Below, in pieces: positions 8,605 to 20,098 of a stretch of DNA of 64,000 nt. The stretch lies in the NCBI RefSeq assembly GCF_033366695.1, contig NZ_JAOBTQ010000001.1:620001-684000 (forward strand), in the 5' to 3' direction. A program made the translations under genes and the position numbers. The stretch is from Streptomyces sp. SCL15-4 (lineage in GTDB: Bacteria > Actinomycetota > Actinomycetes > Streptomycetales > Streptomycetaceae). Position 1 is the stretch's first letter, and every line of letters starts with the position of its first letter. A model generated the notes under the pieces. The model ran no database searches. It was not told where the DNA came from and saw only the letters and a program-made list of their open reading frames with translations.

Positions 8605-8650
8605 CCGAACGGCCGCGCGGGCCAGGGGAGTCGCCTGCGCGGCCGTTCGG
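8605..8650 (-). terminator. Intrinsic-terminator-like hairpin after hydrolase gene
   Basis: Perfect 14-bp inverted repeat CCGAACGGCCGCGC / GCGCGGCCGTTCGG with an 18-base loop, starting 47 bases beyond the stop of the minus-strand hydrolase. There is no U-tract, as is usual for Streptomyces terminators. Confidence 0.65.
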
Positions 8651-8696
8651 GGACTTGGGGCGAGCCGGTCGCGGACCGCCTCTTGGGGAGCCTCGG

Positions 8697-9410
8697 TCAG
8701 CCGGTCGCGCGGACCGCCTGGAGGATCAGGTCGGCGACCGCCTCGGGCCGGGAGACGGCCACCGCGTGGGAGGCGCCTTCCAGCTCGGTGATCGTCGCGC
8801 CGGCCCGCTTCGCGCCGAAGCGCTCCACCTCCGGGTTGATCGCCTGGTCGGCGGCCGCCACCAGGGCCCAGGACGGCTTGGTCTTCCAGGCGGCGGCGGT
8901 GGCCGTCTCCTCGAAGGCCGCCGCGGCGAGCGGACGCTGCGCCGCCGCGAGCGCCTTGGTGGTCTCGGCCGGCACGTCGGCGGCGAAGACGGACGGGAAG
9001 GCGTCCTCGGCGATGGTGACCTCGACGGCCGGGTCACCGCCCGGCACCGGGTACGTCCACTGCTTGAGGTTGCTCACCAGCGGCGAGGCCGGGAAGCGGC
9101 CTTGCAGCTCGCCGAGGCTCTCGCCCTCCTCCAGGACGTAGGCGGCGACGTAGACGAGGCCGACGACGTTCTCGGCGGTGCCGGCCACGGTGATGAGCGC
9201 ACCGCCGTAGGAGTGCCCGACCAGCACGACGGGGCCCTCGATCCGGGCGGCGACCGAGGCGACGTAGGCGGCGTCGGCGGCGAGGCCGCGCAGCGGGTTG
9301 GGCGGGGCGATCACCGGGACGCCGTGGCGCTGGAGGCGGGAGATGACGCCGGTCCAGCTGCCGGCGTCGGCGAACGCGCCGTGGACGAGGAGGACGGTGG
9401 GCGTGGTCAT
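8697..9410 (-). CDS. Alpha/beta hydrolase
   Basis: A 237-residue alpha/beta-hydrolase. TVLLVHGAFADAGSW carries the oxyanion-hole HG, GHSYGG is the nucleophile elbow, and ASHAVAVSRP holds the catalytic His near the C-terminus. The short lid and the overall pattern resemble the salicylate-esterase/RsbQ-like group commonly annotated only as alpha/beta hydrolase. It lies 20 bases downstream of a hormone-sensitive-lipase-type hydrolase gene and is probably co-transcribed with it. Substrate unknown. Confidence 0.88.
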   Translation of the reverse strand: MTTPTVLLVHGAFADAGSWTGVISRLQRHGVPVIAPPNPLRGLAADAAYVASVAARIEGPVVLVGHSYGGALITVAGTAENVVGLVYVAAYVLEEGESLGELQGRFPASPLVSNLKQWTYPVPGGDPAVEVTIAEDAFPSVFAADVPAETTKALAAAQRPLAAAAFEETATAAAWKTKPSWALVAAADQAINPEVERFGAKRAGATITELEGASHAVAVSRPEAVADLILQAVRATG

Positions 9411-9430
9411 GGACTGGGGTTCCTCGGGGT

Positions 9431-10402
9431 TCAGGCGCTGTGCAGGGCGGTGCGCAGGGTGTGGACGGCCATCGCGATGGCGGCCTCGGCGGCGTGGGTC
9501 TCGCGCAGCGCGTTGAGCATCACGAAGTCGTGGATGATGCCCTGGAAGCGGACGGCGGTGACGGGGACTCCGGCCGCGCGGAGCTTGTTGGCGTACGCCT
9601 CGCCCTCGTCGCGCAGCACGTCCGCCTCACCGGTGATGACCAGCGCCGGAGGCAGGCCGGCCAGCTGGTCGGTCGTGGCGCGCAGCGGGGACGCGGTGAT
9701 CTGGGCGCGCTCGGCCTCGTCGGTCGTGTACTGGTCCCAGAACCACTGCATGCCGTCGCGGCGCAGGAAGTAGCCGGTGGCGAACTGGTGGTAGGAGGGG
9801 GTGTCGAAGTTCGCGTCGGTCACCGGGTAGAACAGCACCTGCTGGAGCAGCGGGAGGCCGCCGCGCTGCTTGGCCATCAAGGTGAGCGCGGCGGTCATGT
9901 TGCCGCCCACCGAGTCTCCGGCGACCGCGAGGCGCGTGCCGTCCAGACCCTTGCCGGCGCCCTCGTCGACGACCCAGCGGGCGACCGTGTAGTTCTGCTC
10001 GATGGCGACCGGGTAACGGGCCTCGGGCGAGAGGTCGTACTCGGGGAAGACGACGGCCGCCTCGGCGCCGACGGCGAGTTCCCGCACGAGGCGGTCGTGG
10101 GTGTGGGCGTTGCCGAAGACCCAGCCGGCACCGTGGATGTAGAGGATCACCGGCAGGGTGCCGGTGGCGCCGGCGGGCCGGACGATCCGCGCGCGGACGC
10201 TGCCGGTGGGCCCGCCCGGCACGGTGACCCACTCCTCGTCGACCGCCGGCTTGGCGATCTCGCCGGACTGCACCTCGTCGACGGTCTTGCGGCCTTCGGC
10301 GGGGGGCAGGTCGAACAGGTAGGGCGGATTGGCGGTCGCCTCGGCGAACGCGGCGGCCGCGGGTTCCAGCACGGGTCGTACGGGCTCTGCGGCATCGGGC
10401 AT
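9431..10402 (-). CDS. Alpha/beta hydrolase, hormone-sensitive-lipase type (bacterial family IV)
   Basis: A 323-residue esterase. Family-IV hallmarks are present: an HGG-like oxyanion motif written as YIHGAGWVFG, nucleophile GDSVGGN, the Asp of TGEADVLRDEG and the His of GIIHDFVM. The start at 10402 is preceded by AGGAGA at 6 bases. It is the upstream gene of a two-hydrolase unit. Enzymes of this type cleave short acyl esters or acetylated xenobiotics; no signal peptide is seen, so the protein is cytoplasmic. Confidence 0.9.
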   Translation of the reverse strand: MPDAAEPVRPVLEPAAAAFAEATANPPYLFDLPPAEGRKTVDEVQSGEIAKPAVDEEWVTVPGGPTGSVRARIVRPAGATGTLPVILYIHGAGWVFGNAHTHDRLVRELAVGAEAAVVFPEYDLSPEARYPVAIEQNYTVARWVVDEGAGKGLDGTRLAVAGDSVGGNMTAALTLMAKQRGGLPLLQQVLFYPVTDANFDTPSYHQFATGYFLRRDGMQWFWDQYTTDEAERAQITASPLRATTDQLAGLPPALVITGEADVLRDEGEAYANKLRAAGVPVTAVRFQGIIHDFVMLNALRETHAAEAAIAMAVHTLRTALHSA

Positions 10403-10614
10403 GTCTGTCTCCTGGCTTTGCGGGGTGGGTACGCCGGAGACTGACGCTAGAGCGGCCGCGCCGCGAGGATTGCCGACGCGCGCACGGCCCCTGCTCCCGC
10501 AGCGCACCGGCCTTTCCGGCCGTCGACGCGGTGCTCCGTGTGCCGCGAGAACCACGGTGATGCGCTGCGGGGGCATCGTGGCGTGCGCCCGCGTCCGAGG
10601 ACTGCCCGGACCGG

Positions 10615-11442
10615 TTACCGGGCGAGGAAGTCCAGCAGGTCCTTGGTGAAGCGGTCCTTGTCGCCCGGCACCATCGCGATGCCGTGCGAGCCGCCCTCGT
10701 ACACCTTCAGCTCGGCGTCGGCGATGATCTCGGCCGACTTGCGGCCGGTGGCGTCGATGGGGACGACCTGGTCGTCGTCGCCGTGCACCACCAGTACGGG
10801 GATGTCGAACTTCTTCAGGTCAGCGGTGAAGTCCGTGTACGCGAAGGCGTCCACGCAGCGCACGCCGCCCTCGATGGTCTGCGCCATCGCCATGTACCAG
10901 AAGGCATCCTTGTTGCCCTGCGTGACCTTGCCATCGGGCCGGTTGGTGGAGAAGAAGCCCTCCGCGGTGTCCTTCCAGAACTGCGAGCGCTCGTTGAGGA
11001 TGCCGCTCTTGATCTGCTCGAAGACCTCGGCCGGTACGCCCTCGGGGTTGTCGTCCGACTGTGCCATGACCGGCGGGACGGCGGACAGCAGCACCGCCGA
11101 GCGCAGCCGCCCGGTCCCGTGCCGGCCGACGTAGCGGGCCAGCTCGCCACCGCCCATCGAGTGCGCGACCAGCGTCACGTCGGTCAGGTCGAGGTGCGTG
11201 AGCAGGTCGCTCAGGTCGTCGGCGAAGGTGTCGAAGTCGTACCCGTCCCACACCGGTGTGGAGCGCCCGTGGCCGCGGCGGTCGTGGGCGATTCCGCGGA
11301 AGCCGGCGTCGGCGACGGCCTTGAGCTGGTCCTGCCAGGCATCGCCGTTGAGCGGCCATCCGTGGATGAACACCACGGGCCTGCCCTGGCCCCAGTCCTT
11401 GTAGAAGATCTCCACCCCGTCGCGCGTCGTGCACACAGGCAT
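10615..11442 (-). CDS. Alpha/beta hydrolase, cofactor-free haloperoxidase type
   Basis: A 275-residue protein closely matching non-heme chloroperoxidases/perhydrolases: YKDWGQGRPVVFIHGWPL, the nucleophile motif AHSMGGGELARYVGRHG, FYTDF-type lid residues (AYTDFTADL) and the catalytic His of GGSHGIAMV. The ATG at 11442 gives the standard family length; GAAGGGA lies about 9 bases upstream. Despite the historical name, these enzymes act as esterases or perhydrolases. It is transcribed alone; the 294-base region upstream (11443-11736) holds its promoter and the 3' end of the neighbouring FAD gene. Confidence 0.9.
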   Translation of the reverse strand: MPVCTTRDGVEIFYKDWGQGRPVVFIHGWPLNGDAWQDQLKAVADAGFRGIAHDRRGHGRSTPVWDGYDFDTFADDLSDLLTHLDLTDVTLVAHSMGGGELARYVGRHGTGRLRSAVLLSAVPPVMAQSDDNPEGVPAEVFEQIKSGILNERSQFWKDTAEGFFSTNRPDGKVTQGNKDAFWYMAMAQTIEGGVRCVDAFAYTDFTADLKKFDIPVLVVHGDDDQVVPIDATGRKSAEIIADAELKVYEGGSHGIAMVPGDKDRFTKDLLDFLAR

Positions 11443-11736
11443 GCCATGGGTCCCTTCGGTCGGGGGTGAGACGGCCGGCCGGGCTTCGCCGCCGGACCGC
11501 GCGAGCACAGCGAAGCTCCGCTTTCCTGCAAATATCGCCCGACATGATGGTTACTGCCACCGGACGGGCGGCGGGTGCGGAACGAGATCGCGCTGAACCG
11601 GCCCTGGTGGCGGAAGGCCCCCGATCCGAGGGCCCGGCCCCGACCGACCCGACAGGCCGGCCGCACCGCGCGCGGGGTGGGCAGCCGGCTGCTGCCGCTA
11701 CGATTCCCGCCCTGTTCGTAACCCGACGGCGATCGG

Positions 11737-13056
11737 CTAACGGGCCGTCAGCACACGTGCCGTGCGCAGGAGGAGGCGTGGGCTGGTGAGGACGCGCGGG
11801 TGTTTGCGCATGTTGACCACGGCCATGAACTCCTCGTTGACGGTGCGGTCGGTCACGGAGGCCTCCACGACCTTGTCGCCGACCCAGCGGAGCAGCCGGT
11901 AGCCGGGAGGGTAGGGGCCCGTCACGTGCGGCTGGGCCAGGTCCGCGGCCGCGGAGATCTTCCACGCCGCGTTCACGACGACGCGGAGCCGCCTGAAGTA
12001 GTCCCAGGCCGGTGCGTGCGCAGAGGCGCCCGAGCGCAGATGGACCGACAGGGAGGAGGCGGCGAGTGTCGCCAGGGTGAGTCCCTGGCCGTAGATGGGG
12101 TTGACGGACGCGACGGCGTCGCCGACGGCGACCAGTCCCCCGGGGAAGCGTCCGAGGCGGGTGAAGTCGCGCTTTCGGCTCTCGCTGAAGTGGAACGTCT
12201 CGATGTCCCCGTCCAGCCGGCAGCAGTCGGCCACTTCGCGCAGCGGGCCGACGCACCGGCGCATGCGTCGCAGGAATGCCTCGGGGTCGCGTCCGGGCCG
12301 GTAGTCGCCGTATCCGACCAGCACCGCCGACCAGCGGTTTCCTTCGACCGCCACCAGCGCGCCGGGTTCGCTGAGGTGCTGTTGGTAGCCGCTGGCGGGT
12401 CCCGGAGACGCGTGGACGACCACCGTGCCGGGAAGCTCGTCCCCGCGCGTGAACGCGGCGGTGGCGTAGCCGAGGTCCACCTTCATCCGGTCCATGGGCG
12501 CCGAGTCCCATCCATGGCCGACCAGCCATGTGCCGAGCCTGCTGGAGCGGCCCATGGCGTCGACGACCAGGTCGCCGGTCAGCTCGGCGAGGGCGTCGGG
12601 CCGTGCGGTGTCCGCCACGGGCAGCAGGCGGATGCCGCAGACGCGTGTGCCGTCGAAGAGCAGGTCCCGGGCCTGGGCCGGCACCACCGTGACGTTGGGC
12701 AGGGCCAGGACGCGCCGGCGCACATGTTCCTCCAGGAACGGCCTGGTGGCGCCCAGCAGAGTGTTGTCCGGCAGGCACGCCTTGAGCGCTCCGTCGACGT
12801 AGTACCGCACTTGCGGGCCTCTGCCCACCTGGGCGCCGCCGGCCACGAGTTCGCCGGTGATGCCGGGCAGCCGGCGGTCGAGCTGCGCGTGGCCCATCGA
12901 CAGCAACGCGTGCAACTGCCGTCTGTGCGGCGCGCCTTGCCCCGAGCCGTCCGCGCCGTCGGGATCGACCACGACCACTTCCTCCGCGTGGTCGGCCAGC
13001 ACCCGGGCCGCGAGCAGTCCGGCGAAACTCCCGCCCATCACGATGGCTCGTCGCAT
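11737..13056 (-). CDS. FAD-dependent monooxygenase/oxidoreductase
   Basis: A 439-residue flavoprotein of the PHBH-like class. The N-terminus MRRAIVMGGSFAGLLAARVL is a dinucleotide-binding fold, LVVDAMGRSSRLGTWL is the DG-like motif, and VAVGDAVASVNPIYGQGLT is the GD motif that binds the FAD ribityl chain. ATG at 13056 is 6 bases after AGGGGG. Proteins of this type are often annotated as epoxidases or geranylgeranyl-reductase-like, and many act on secondary metabolites. No pathway genes adjoin it, so its substrate is unknown. Confidence 0.88.
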   Translation of the reverse strand: MRRAIVMGGSFAGLLAARVLADHAEEVVVVDPDGADGSGQGAPHRRQLHALLSMGHAQLDRRLPGITGELVAGGAQVGRGPQVRYYVDGALKACLPDNTLLGATRPFLEEHVRRRVLALPNVTVVPAQARDLLFDGTRVCGIRLLPVADTARPDALAELTGDLVVDAMGRSSRLGTWLVGHGWDSAPMDRMKVDLGYATAAFTRGDELPGTVVVHASPGPASGYQQHLSEPGALVAVEGNRWSAVLVGYGDYRPGRDPEAFLRRMRRCVGPLREVADCCRLDGDIETFHFSESRKRDFTRLGRFPGGLVAVGDAVASVNPIYGQGLTLATLAASSLSVHLRSGASAHAPAWDYFRRLRVVVNAAWKISAAADLAQPHVTGPYPPGYRLLRWVGDKVVEASVTDRTVNEEFMAVVNMRKHPRVLTSPRLLLRTARVLTAR

Positions 13057-13356
13057 GTGCACCCCCTGAAGCGGGCTCGCGCAGGCTCGGTTGAGCCGTC
13101 GCGTCAAGCTCCGGTCGCAGGCGCTCCGGAGGCTCCCTGGCGCCTTCACCCTAGAGGCTCCGCGCCTTGCGCGTGTGCCATAACGCGACGTTATGGAGAA
13201 GTGCTAGTACCCCCGTCGCGGTTCCTTCCCGAAGCTGGGGCATGTCCATGACGTGAGAGGCCGTCCGGTGGCGGCCCTTCCCGTGGACACGGCCCGCGAG
13301 GCCGTACACCCCACACACGTACACGTCCCCAGACGTGATGTCCGGATCGAGGAACC

Positions 13357-14079
13357 TTGCGTATATCAAGGCTTGCGCCCGTTCTCGCGGCGGCGGCGGT
13401 CTCCCTCCTCGCGCTCTTCTCCCCCACGGCCTCGGCGGCGCCCGCGACGGCACCCGTCGCCACCAAGGGTCCCCAGCCCATCATCGGCGGCGGGTACGCC
13501 GGCAGCGGCCCCTGGGCCGCCCGGCTGTACTCGAACGGCCAGGAGACCTGTACGGCGACGATCATCGCCCCGACCTGGGTCCTCACCGCCAAGCACTGTG
13601 TGAGCGGCGGCTCGCTGTCGTTCCGCATCGGCAGCCTGGACCAGTACAGCGGCGGCACGGTGGCCAACGGCGTCCAGACCTACACCCACGGCGCGGACCT
13701 GGCGCTCGTCCGGCTCGACCGTTCCGTCTCGACGACCTACGCCACTCTCGGGCAGCCCGGTACGGTGCGGGTCGGCCAGAGCGTGCAGGTGTACGGCTGG
13801 GGCGCCACCTCCCAGTGCGGCTCGGAGATCAACTGCCAGTCGCGCTACCTGAAGGTCGCCGATGTCACCGTCTCCAGCGGCTGCACCGACGCCTACGGCG
13901 GCTCCGCGATCTGCGCCTACCGGGGCAACGGGATCACCGCCGGCGGTGACTCCGGCGGCCCGATGATGGCGAACGGCGTCCAGGTCGGCGTCGCCTCCAC
14001 CAGCGACCGTCAGACGAACACGGCGTACACCAATGTGACGGCGTACCGTTCCTGGATCCAGTCGGTCGCCGGCGTCTGA
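13357..14079 (+). CDS. Secreted trypsin-like serine protease (S1), TTG start
   Basis: A 240-residue secreted protease. A signal peptide (RLAPVLAAAAVSLLALFS ... ASA, about 27 residues) and a short propeptide precede the mature N-terminus PIIGGGYA. The triad is visible: His in TAKHC, Asp in ADLALVRLD, Ser in GDSGGP. Six cysteines could form disulfides. The only in-frame start consistent with the signal peptide is TTG at 13357, with GAGGA just upstream (13349-13353); a nearby ATG at 13338 is in another frame. A trypsin-like specificity is likely, but the S1 pocket residue is not checked against a structure. Confidence 0.85.
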   Translation: MRISRLAPVLAAAAVSLLALFSPTASAAPATAPVATKGPQPIIGGGYAGSGPWAARLYSNGQETCTATIIAPTWVLTAKHCVSGGSLSFRIGSLDQYSGGTVANGVQTYTHGADLALVRLDRSVSTTYATLGQPGTVRVGQSVQVYGWGATSQCGSEINCQSRYLKVADVTVSSGCTDAYGGSAICAYRGNGITAGGDSGGPMMANGVQVGVASTSDRQTNTAYTNVTAYRSWIQSVAGV

Positions 14080-14415
14080 GCCACCCCGCCGGCCGGTGCG
14101 CGCCGCCGTCCCCTGTCCCGTCCCGCGCCACGGGGCAGGGGTTCGGCCGTCGCCGGCGGCCCGCGCGGACGCGGATGCCGAGGTCGCCGGCCCGGTCGAG
14201 GTGGTGCGGCTCGTCCGGGTCGCCGGCGGAGCGGATGGCGGGAATGCGGCCTGCGGCCATGCCGGGTTCAACGGCCGCGACCAGCTCGCCCCCGGGCTGT
14301 ACGCCAACACACCGGGCCGGCCGTCGAGTTCGGCGGAGCGCGCATGCGCACGCCGTGATGCGCAAACGCGGAGAACCGGCGCCGCGCGTGCATGCCCGAG
14401 CGTTTCCCGGCGCGT

Positions 14416-14445
14416 TTGACAAAACGGAACGAGGTTCCGTTCAAT
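14416..14445 (+). promoter_or_regulatory. Candidate sigma-70-type promoter of hydrolase gene
   Basis: A consensus -35 box TTGACA at 14416-14421 is followed after 18 bases by TTCAAT (14440-14445), a 4/6 match to the -10 box. Operator 1 fills the spacer and operator 2 would cover the start of transcription, an ideal layout for repression. Confidence 0.55.
14423..14441. promoter_or_regulatory. Operator 1, perfect palindrome
   Basis: AACGGAAC-GAG-GTTCCGTT: perfect 8-bp arms with a 3-base spacer between the -35 and -10 boxes. Size and symmetry fit a TetR-family operator (inference). Confidence 0.75.
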
Positions 14446-14446
14446 A

Positions 14447-14465
14447 AGCGGAACAACGTTCCGCT
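14447..14465. promoter_or_regulatory. Operator 2, perfect palindrome
   Basis: AGCGGAAC-AAC-GTTCCGCT: perfect 8-bp arms with a 3-base spacer, sharing the CGGAAC-n3-GTTCCG core with operator 1. The centres are 24 bp apart, so two dimers could bind with a defined helical phase. No adjacent regulator gene is present. Confidence 0.75.
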
Positions 14466-14554
14466 TCACTTCGAGGTGGACGCGCACCCCGCCACCCGTC
14501 TGCCGCCGCCCGGTTGGAGCCGGCGACGGCGCGGGCCACACAAGGGACCTCGTC

Positions 14555-15517
14555 ATGAGCGCATCCGCAGACCCTGCCGCCGTCTTCGACCCTTCCGCAC
14601 CCGTCCTGTCGTACAGCCCGGTGATCCTCTCCGTACCCGGACGGCCCGTGGACCTCCACGTCCGCGTCTCCGCGCCCGCGACCGGGACCGGCCTGCCGGT
14701 CATCCTGCTCTCGCACGGCCACGGCGGTTCCCACCACCTCTCCTCGCTGAACGGGTACGCGCCCCTCGCCAACCTCTGGGCCGCGGCCGGGTTCGCCGTC
14801 GTCCAGCCGACCCACCTCAGCTCCCGGACGCTGAGCCACCGGCTCACCGGCGCGCCGGGAGGCCCCTTCTTCTGGCGCTCCCGCGCCGAGGACATGAGCC
14901 GCATCATCGACCGGCTGGACGAGATCGAGGACACCGTGCCGCAGCTGGCCGGGCGCCTCGACCACGACAGCGTCGCGGTCGCCGGGCACTCCCTCGGCGG
15001 CCACACCGCCGCGCTTCTGCTGGGCGCCCGGATCACCGACCCCGGCACCGGGGAGGAGGCGGATCTGATCGAGCGCCGGATCAAGGCGGGCGTGCTGCTG
15101 GCCGCACCGGGCCGGGGCGGCGACGTCCTCAACGGACGGATGGCCGCGCAGACGCCGTTCTTCCACACCACCGACTTCTCCACGATGACCACGCCCGCCC
15201 TGGTCGTGGCCGGCGACAAGGACGACTCCCGGCACTTCACCGATGTCGGCCCCGACTGGCACGCCGACCCGTACCGCCTCGCCCCCGCGCCCAAGACGCT
15301 GCTCACGCTGTTCGGCGCCGAGCACCTGCTCGGCGGCGTCTCCGGTTACGACGCCGCCGAGACCACCGACGAGAACCCGGCGCTGGTCGCCGCCCTCGCA
15401 CACCTCACCTCCGCCTACCTGCGCACCCGGTTCCGGCCCGCCGACCCCGCCTGGCGGACGGCGTGCCAGGCCCTGACGAGCGGCTCCGACCCGGTCGGAC
15501 GCGTCGAGACCAAGTAG
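14555..15517 (+). CDS. Alpha/beta hydrolase (chlorophyllase/PAF-acetylhydrolase-like)
   Basis: A 320-residue cytoplasmic hydrolase. VILLSHGHGGSHHLSSL supplies the oxyanion hole, VAGHSLGGHTAALLLG the nucleophile Ser, ALVVAGDKDDSRHF the acid region and FGAEHLLGG the catalytic His. The ATG is preceded by AGGGA about 9 bases away. The gene is expressed from a promoter bearing two tandem palindromes, so it is probably induced by a ligand of an unlinked repressor. Family members hydrolyse ester or lipid substrates; the real one is unknown. Confidence 0.85.
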   Translation: MSASADPAAVFDPSAPVLSYSPVILSVPGRPVDLHVRVSAPATGTGLPVILLSHGHGGSHHLSSLNGYAPLANLWAAAGFAVVQPTHLSSRTLSHRLTGAPGGPFFWRSRAEDMSRIIDRLDEIEDTVPQLAGRLDHDSVAVAGHSLGGHTAALLLGARITDPGTGEEADLIERRIKAGVLLAAPGRGGDVLNGRMAAQTPFFHTTDFSTMTTPALVVAGDKDDSRHFTDVGPDWHADPYRLAPAPKTLLTLFGAEHLLGGVSGYDAAETTDENPALVAALAHLTSAYLRTRFRPADPAWRTACQALTSGSDPVGRVETK

Positions 15518-15583
15518 CCCGGTCGCGCCGGGTCAGGGCGGTGCCGGGTGTGCGCAGCCGCCCGGCGACCGCGGGGGCTAGGG

Positions 15584-15810
15584 TCATACGGCCGCCGCCG
15601 CGGTACGCACGGCGGCGGCCAGATCCTCGGGCGGGGCGTCCTCGAACCGCAGGTCCATGAGGACGACATCGATGTCACCTTCGGCGGCGCGGCTGACGCA
15701 GGCCTCGGCGGTGGCGGCCTCGGCCATGACGGCGAGGCCGGGTTGTCCAGCCCGGCGCGCACCACCGGGTGGCCGTCGGCGAGGAGGAGGCGGACGGGGG
15801 CGTCGGTCAC
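15584..15810 (-). pseudogene. Decayed NarL-family response regulator
   Basis: Starting at GTG 15810 (overlapping the kinase remnant stop, GTGA) the frame reads VTDAPVRLLLADGHPVVRAG, a normal NarL receiver N-terminus. The frame is then lost: the continuation AVMAEAATAEACVSRAAEGD and IDVVLMDLRFEDAPPEDLAA, ending at TGA 15584, is in another frame. About ten residues are missing at the junction and the whole DNA-binding LuxR-type domain is absent. The phospho-acceptor segment VLMDLRF is still recognisable. Clearly a degraded gene. Confidence 0.75.
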
Positions 15811-16400
15811 GGGTGGGCCGCGGGCTCGGTGGGCGGGGCCAGGGGAAGCCGGGCGGCCGGGGCGGTGCCGTGGCCGGAGGCGGATACGACGGTCGGCGTG
15901 CCGCCGAGGACGTTCACGCGGGGCGCATGGCGGCCGGCCGGAAGCCGTCGGCGCCGGGTGGGCGGCCGGCCGCGGGAGAAGCCGCATCCGTCGTCCACGA
16001 CGTCCAGCGCGATGCGGCCGCCGAGGCAGCCGAGGGTTGCCTCGGCGGTGGTGGCTCGGGCGTGGTGGACGGTGTTGGCGAAGGCGGACTGGGCGACGCG
16101 CAGCGGGGCGACCTCGTGCGCGGTCGCCGGCGGTACGGGGCCGCCTGTGAGGCGGAAACGGGCAACGGCGGTGGCGGGCGCCGGTGGTGACGGGCGCCGG
16201 TGGTGACGCACAGCCGTTCCAGCGCGTCGGCCAGGGTGCTGCCCTCCACGGCGGCCGGGCTCAGGGCGGCGACGAAACGGCGGCCTTGGCGAGGTTGTCC
16301 ACGGCGGCCTGGCGGGCCGCCCCGTCTCACCGCCGCCGACCGGCCCGCCGAGGCCACGACGGCCGCCGCCACCGTCCCGTCCACGGCTGACCTCGGGCCG
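15807..16400 (-). pseudogene. Decayed NarL-type sensor histidine kinase
   Basis: Pieces of a HisKA_3/HATPase kinase are scattered over different minus-strand frames. RRFVAALSPAAVEGSTLADA and LERLCVTTGAR are in one frame; EVAPLRVAQSAFANTVHHAR, IALDVVDDGCGFSRG and LGGTPTVVSASGHGTAPAAR in another. Only the C-terminal half of a normal kinase is left: the sensor and membrane part and a readable dimerisation His are missing, and the G2 box has been replaced by an Arg-rich run. Its stop overlaps the regulator remnant by four bases, preserving the ancestral operon layout. Confidence 0.75.
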
Positions 16401-16428
16401 AAGGGCGCGACGGGCAGGTGTGGCCCGC

Positions 16429-17022
16429 TTACCGGGACTCGCCGTTCCGGGTGCCGCGCAGTCCGAGGAGCGTGGCGTCCAGGTCCGCCCGGCGGGGCCG
16501 GTTGTGGGGCAGCCTGGCGAGTACGGCCGCCATGCCACAGGTGTCGGTCAGCGCGGAGAAGACCAGGCCGGCGGCGATGGCGGCGGACAGCAACCCGAAG
16601 GCCGGGTGGACGCTCAGGGCGAGCAGGAGGCCCAGCAGGACGAGGCCACCCGCGGTGAGGCGCACCTGGCGTTCCATGCCCCAGGTCGTCTTCGGGGCCC
16701 CCGCGGGCCGGTGCAGGTCGTGGCCCTGGGCCGCCCAGGCGCCGGTGCCTCCGACGAGGGTGGCACTGGTGATGCCGTGGGCGGCGAGGATGCGGCAGGC
16801 GTTCGCCGAGCGGGTGCCGGAGGCACAGACGACGAGGATCTCGCCGCTCTCGGCGGCGGTGCGGATGTCGGGCAGGGCCCGGTCGAGCCGGTCGAGCGGG
16901 ATGTTGAAGGCGCCGGGCAGGTGCCCGCCGGCGTATTCGCCGGGGGTGCGGACGTCGATGACGGTCAGCTCGTGCAGGCGGGAACGGGCCTGGCGCGGGT
17001 CGAGGGTGATGGGTGCGGTCAT
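16429..17022 (-). CDS. Rhodanese-like protein with C-terminal membrane (DUF2892) domain
   Basis: A 197-residue protein. Residues 5-105 form a rhodanese domain with the active-site loop VVCASGTRS (Cys66), expected to carry a persulfide. Residues 120-175 contain two hydrophobic helices (GLVLLGLLLALSVHPAFGLL and the next segment) of the DUF2892 type, which dock rhodaneses at the membrane. It lies 220 bases downstream of a TauE/SafE permease on the same strand, so it belongs to the reactive-sulfur module, whether in the same transcript or a separate one. Starts at ATG 17022. Confidence 0.9.
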   Translation of the reverse strand: MTAPITLDPRQARSRLHELTVIDVRTPGEYAGGHLPGAFNIPLDRLDRALPDIRTAAESGEILVVCASGTRSANACRILAAHGITSATLVGGTGAWAAQGHDLHRPAGAPKTTWGMERQVRLTAGGLVLLGLLLALSVHPAFGLLSAAIAAGLVFSALTDTCGMAAVLARLPHNRPRRADLDATLLGLRGTRNGESR

Positions 17023-17242
17023 GGCAGGGGTCTCCGTGGTGTGGCGGTGCCGCCAGGAGCGGGACGGATCGGGGTCCCGCCGGGCCGGCGTGTGCGGTTG
17101 ATCAGATGGGGTCGGTGCCGATCACCGACGCATGCGGCCGGAGCCGGTGGCCAGGCCGCCGCGCGGCATGGCGCATGTGCGGCCGGCCGGAGAGGCGGTT
17201 CTCCTCGGCCGGCGGACTGTGCGGCTCGGCGAGTGCGCACGG

Positions 17243-19983
<2,741 letters not shown>

Positions 19984-20098
19984 GGATGCCCCGACCGGCG
20001 GGTCCGGGCGGATACGGCGCCGAGTCCCGGTGGTGACAGGCGAGTCCCCTGTGCGAGGTCCGCGTACCCTCTCCTCTTCACACCCACAGAGGAGGATC

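Larger units (their letters stand above)
8372..8696. other. Intergenic region with alternating purine-pyrimidine tracts
   Basis: This 325-base stretch separates the dps start from the stop of the next minus-strand gene. It holds the dps promoter region, three uninterrupted alternating purine-pyrimidine runs and a strong hairpin (listed separately). No protein-coding frame is supported; the GT/GC-rich runs create open frames in several phases simply because of low complexity. Confidence 0.6.
14080..14554. other. Intergenic region with regulated promoter
   Basis: The first 330 bases after the protease stop contain no supported gene; open frames there are low-complexity. The last 140 bases are clearly regulatory: a TTGACA box, two tandem palindromes (listed separately) and a leader for the downstream hydrolase. 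Confidence 0.6.

Noticed and set aside
8448..8660. CRISPR-like or minisatellite repeat near dps
   Set aside because: The GT/GC runs have no constant unit or spacer; only alternating base type repeats.
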